A stretch of 7,771 bases of DNA, from the NCBI GenBank assembly GCA_003694205.1, contig RFKS01000170.1:1-7771 (forward strand), given 5' to 3'. The stretch comes from Alphaproteobacteria bacterium (lineage in GTDB: Bacteria; Pseudomonadota; Alphaproteobacteria; Sphingomonadales; Rhodothalassiaceae). A model generated the notes under the pieces. It was not told the DNA's origin and ran no database searches. It was given only the letters and a program-made list of their open reading frames with translations. Positions 6,877-7,771 of this stretch are shown one piece after another. Position numbers and translations under genes: made by a program. How positions within the stretch are numbered: the first letter of the stretch is position 1; every line of letters begins with the position of its first letter.

Positions 6877-7092
6877 TCAGGCGATGATGTCGGGGAGAAG
6901 CTGGTCCTCGATCAGGCGTATCTCGTCGCGAAGTGCGAGTTTACGCTTTTTCAAGCGCCGTATCTGAAGCTGGTCGAAGGTGCCGGATCGGATGAGGGCA
7001 TCGATGGCGGAGTCGAGATCGCGATGTTCCTGCTGCAGTATGAAGAGACGCCGCCGCAGTTCGACGTCTCCTATCCGGGTTCCGTCGTCCAT
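6877..7092 (-). CDS. YdcH-family (DUF465) small helical protein, copy 1
   Basis: A 71-residue protein of unknown biochemical role, predicted as a helical hairpin. The DUF465 pattern is clear: LQQEHRDLDSAIDAL at 19-33, then QLQIRRLKKRKLALRDEIRL at 41-60, and an ending LLPDIIA at 65-71 that is typical of alphaproteobacterial members. The length is normal for the family. The ATG at 7092 has no good ribosome binding site upstream. A GGAG lies just inside the gene, so a shorter form starting at a CTG near codon 12 cannot be excluded, but the ATG is preferred. Its stop lies 11 bases from the stop of the convergent GGDEF gene, with no terminator between them. It is divergent from a second DUF465 gene at 7313. 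The family assignment is firm; the function is not known to me. Confidence 0.88.
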   Translation of the reverse strand: MDDGTRIGDVELRRRLFILQQEHRDLDSAIDALIRSGTFDQLQIRRLKKRKLALRDEIRLIEDQLLPDIIA

Positions 7093-7160
7093 GACCGGGT
7101 GATCCGCTGATTGTGATCGATGTGTTTCGCCTAACGAATATTAGCACGATTCGGACCCGC

Positions 7161-7201
7161 TCCCAAGCCGCAGCACGGGCTGCGGACGCGCCTTCTTGGG
7201 A
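7161..7201. repeat. nested inverted repeat between the two DUF465 genes
   Basis: CCGCAGC (7168-7174) and GCTGCGG (7179-7185) form a perfect 7-bp stem with a four-base loop (ACGG). Directly outside, TCCCAAG (7161-7167) matches CTTGGGA (7195-7201), with nine unpaired bases on the right side. Together they give 14 bp in one folded element. A second CTGCGG at 7202-7207 could compete for the CCGCAG arm. There is no T-tract on either side, so a simple terminator is unlikely. It could be a protein-binding site or part of a small RNA or leader. Confidence 0.45.
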
Positions 7202-7246
7202 CTGCGGTTCGCTTTGCCGAATTCTTCCTTTCAGGACTGGAATCCG

Positions 7247-7275
7247 GTGACAGGTGGCCCCATTTGTGATGAAAT
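7247..7275 (+). promoter_or_regulatory. possible promoter of the second DUF465 gene
   Basis: GTGACA (7247-7252) matches five of six bases of a -35 box. After a 17-base spacer, TGAAAT (7270-7275) matches four of six bases of a -10 box. Transcription would begin near 7282, about 30 bases before the ATG at 7313. If this is correct, the inverted repeat at 7161-7201 lies upstream of the transcript rather than in its leader. Confidence 0.35.
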
Positions 7276-7312
7276 ATCCCATCCCCAACCCCCAGCAACG
7301 GAGGATACCGGC

Positions 7313-7477
7313 ATGACTCAGCAAGCGCATGTCCAGGCCTTGGCGGAAAAGCACGCCACTCTGGAACGGATCATCGCTGAGGAGTTGACACGACCATCGC
7401 CGGACAGCCTTCGCATCGCGGAACTCAAGCGTCAGAAACTCAAGATCAAGGAAGAAATGAGCGGCATGGTCCAGTAG
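7313..7477 (+). CDS. YdcH-family (DUF465) small helical protein, copy 2
   Basis: A 54-residue protein of unknown function. It shows the DUF465 layout: a first helix HVQALAEKHATLERIIAEEL (6-25), a short break around RPSPDS (27-32), and a basic second helix LRIAELKRQKLKIKEEM (33-49). It resembles copy 1 in the second helix (LKRQKLKIKEE against LKKRKLALRDE) but lacks the PDIIA tail. The ATG at 7313 is chosen over longer in-frame options because GGAGG (7300-7304) lies eight bases upstream and the DUF465 domain begins at once; upstream in-frame sequence does not resemble a protein. It is divergent from copy 1 and is followed by a GC-rich hairpin. The family call is confident for so short a protein. 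Confidence 0.85.
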   Translation: MTQQAHVQALAEKHATLERIIAEELTRPSPDSLRIAELKRQKLKIKEEMSGMVQ

Positions 7478-7483
7478 GGACCG

Positions 7484-7526
7484 GGCGCCGGCGGGCCTCT
7501 GCGCCACCGCGGTAGGCCCGCGCGCC
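7484..7526 (+). terminator. GC-rich hairpin after the second DUF465 gene
   Basis: The arms GGCGC (7484-7488) plus GCGGGCCT (7491-7498) pair with AGGCCCGC (7514-7521) plus GCGCC (7522-7526). This makes 13 bp, with a two-base bulge (CG) on the left and a 15-base loop. The hairpin begins seven bases after the TAG stop of the DUF465 gene. No T-tract follows (the next bases are GGAAAATG), so it is not a classic intrinsic terminator. It may act as a weak terminator, or protect the 3' end of the transcript. It sits immediately before the start of the next gene. Confidence 0.45.
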
Positions 7527-7531
7527 GGAAA

Positions 7532-7771
7532 ATGCCGATGACCCATGCCGCGCCCGCCCCTCACCCACCGCGGGGGCAAGTCGCGAGATGCCCACGGTTC
7601 ACGGTGCCGTGGAGGGTGGTGCGGGCCGCCCTCACGGTCATCATGTTGCTCGTGAGCGGTACGGCGGTGGCCGGCCCGGACCCTCGGGACATACAGGCCA
7701 AGGCCCGCGCCGCCGTCGCGCATCTTGGGGAATGGCGTGCCGAGGGCCGGGATGTGTCGGCGATCCTGCCC
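7532..7771 (+). CDS. putative secreted or membrane-anchored protein, N-terminal fragment (off right edge)
   Basis: Eighty codons stay open to the right edge. Residues 1-28 are Pro/Arg-rich. A hydrophobic stretch follows at about 31-46 (RAALTVIMLLVSGTAVAG spans 31-48), ending in AVAG, which resembles a signal-peptidase I site. The mature part would begin near PDPRDIQAKARAAVAHLGEW and is amphipathic and helical. I do not recognise the family. Starts are uncertain: ATGs at 7532 and 7538 are in frame, with only a weak GGAAA before the first. In-frame GTG codons at about residues 25-30 would give a more ordinary signal-peptide length. The reading is supported by the basic-hydrophobic-AxA order and the absence of stops, not by homology. 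Confidence 0.55.
   Translation, partial: MPMTHAAPAPHPPRGQVARCPRFTVPWRVVRAALTVIMLLVSGTAVAGPDPRDIQAKARAAVAHLGEWRAEGRDVSAILP

Noticed and set aside
6941..7723. Minus-strand open frame (260 codons) spanning both DUF465 genes and their spacer
   Set aside because: It overlaps one DUF465 gene in another frame and the second on the opposite strand. Its composition is Arg/His/Pro-rich, as in chance frames of GC-rich DNA.

Overview
The window is high-GC DNA with GGAGG-type ribosome binding sites and one GTG start. It carries a set of genes typical of Alphaproteobacteria, most likely Hyphomicrobiales/Rhizobiales or a close relative: an alphaproteobacterial-type MotB, a class I PurE and two small YdcH/DUF465 proteins. 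This placement rests on protein character only; there is no rRNA or other marker gene. The DNA is densely coding, with no insertion sequence, phage gene, CRISPR array or tRNA visible.

Layout. Left block, all minus strand (1-4473), read right to left: a membrane-anchored penicillin acylase-family Ntn hydrolase (2077-4473), then an orphan flagellar stator-type MotB (1082-1990), then the N-terminal part of an SLC13-type permease with an RCK_C (TrkA-C) domain that runs off the left edge (1-992). Gaps of about 90 bases separate them, so they may be partly co-transcribed, but they share no obvious function. Divergent from the acylase is a beta-hydroxyacid dehydrogenase of the 3-hydroxyisobutyrate dehydrogenase/tartronate semialdehyde reductase family (4585-5463, plus). 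It ends tail-to-tail with purE (5460-5969, minus), and their stop codons overlap.

Right block: purE is divergent from a soluble, coiled-coil GGDEF diguanylate cyclase with intact active and inhibitory sites (6131-6865, plus). The cyclase converges, 11 bases apart, on a YdcH/DUF465 gene (6877-7092, minus). After a structured 220-base intergenic region comes a second, divergent DUF465 gene (7313-7477, plus), a GC-rich hairpin, and the start of a secreted or membrane-anchored protein of unknown function that runs off the right edge (7532-7771).

Functional picture: purine biosynthesis (PurE), second-messenger synthesis (c-di-GMP), a motility or cell-wall-anchored stator subunit, peripheral hydrolysis and redox, and ion/anion transport. 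I see mostly ordinary core-genome genes and no convincing undescribed multi-gene system. The most unusual signals are non-coding. One is a set of three mutually pairing arms with a T-tract between purE and the cyclase gene. Another is a nested inverted repeat between the two DUF465 genes. The third is an inverted repeat that overlaps the motB ribosome binding site.
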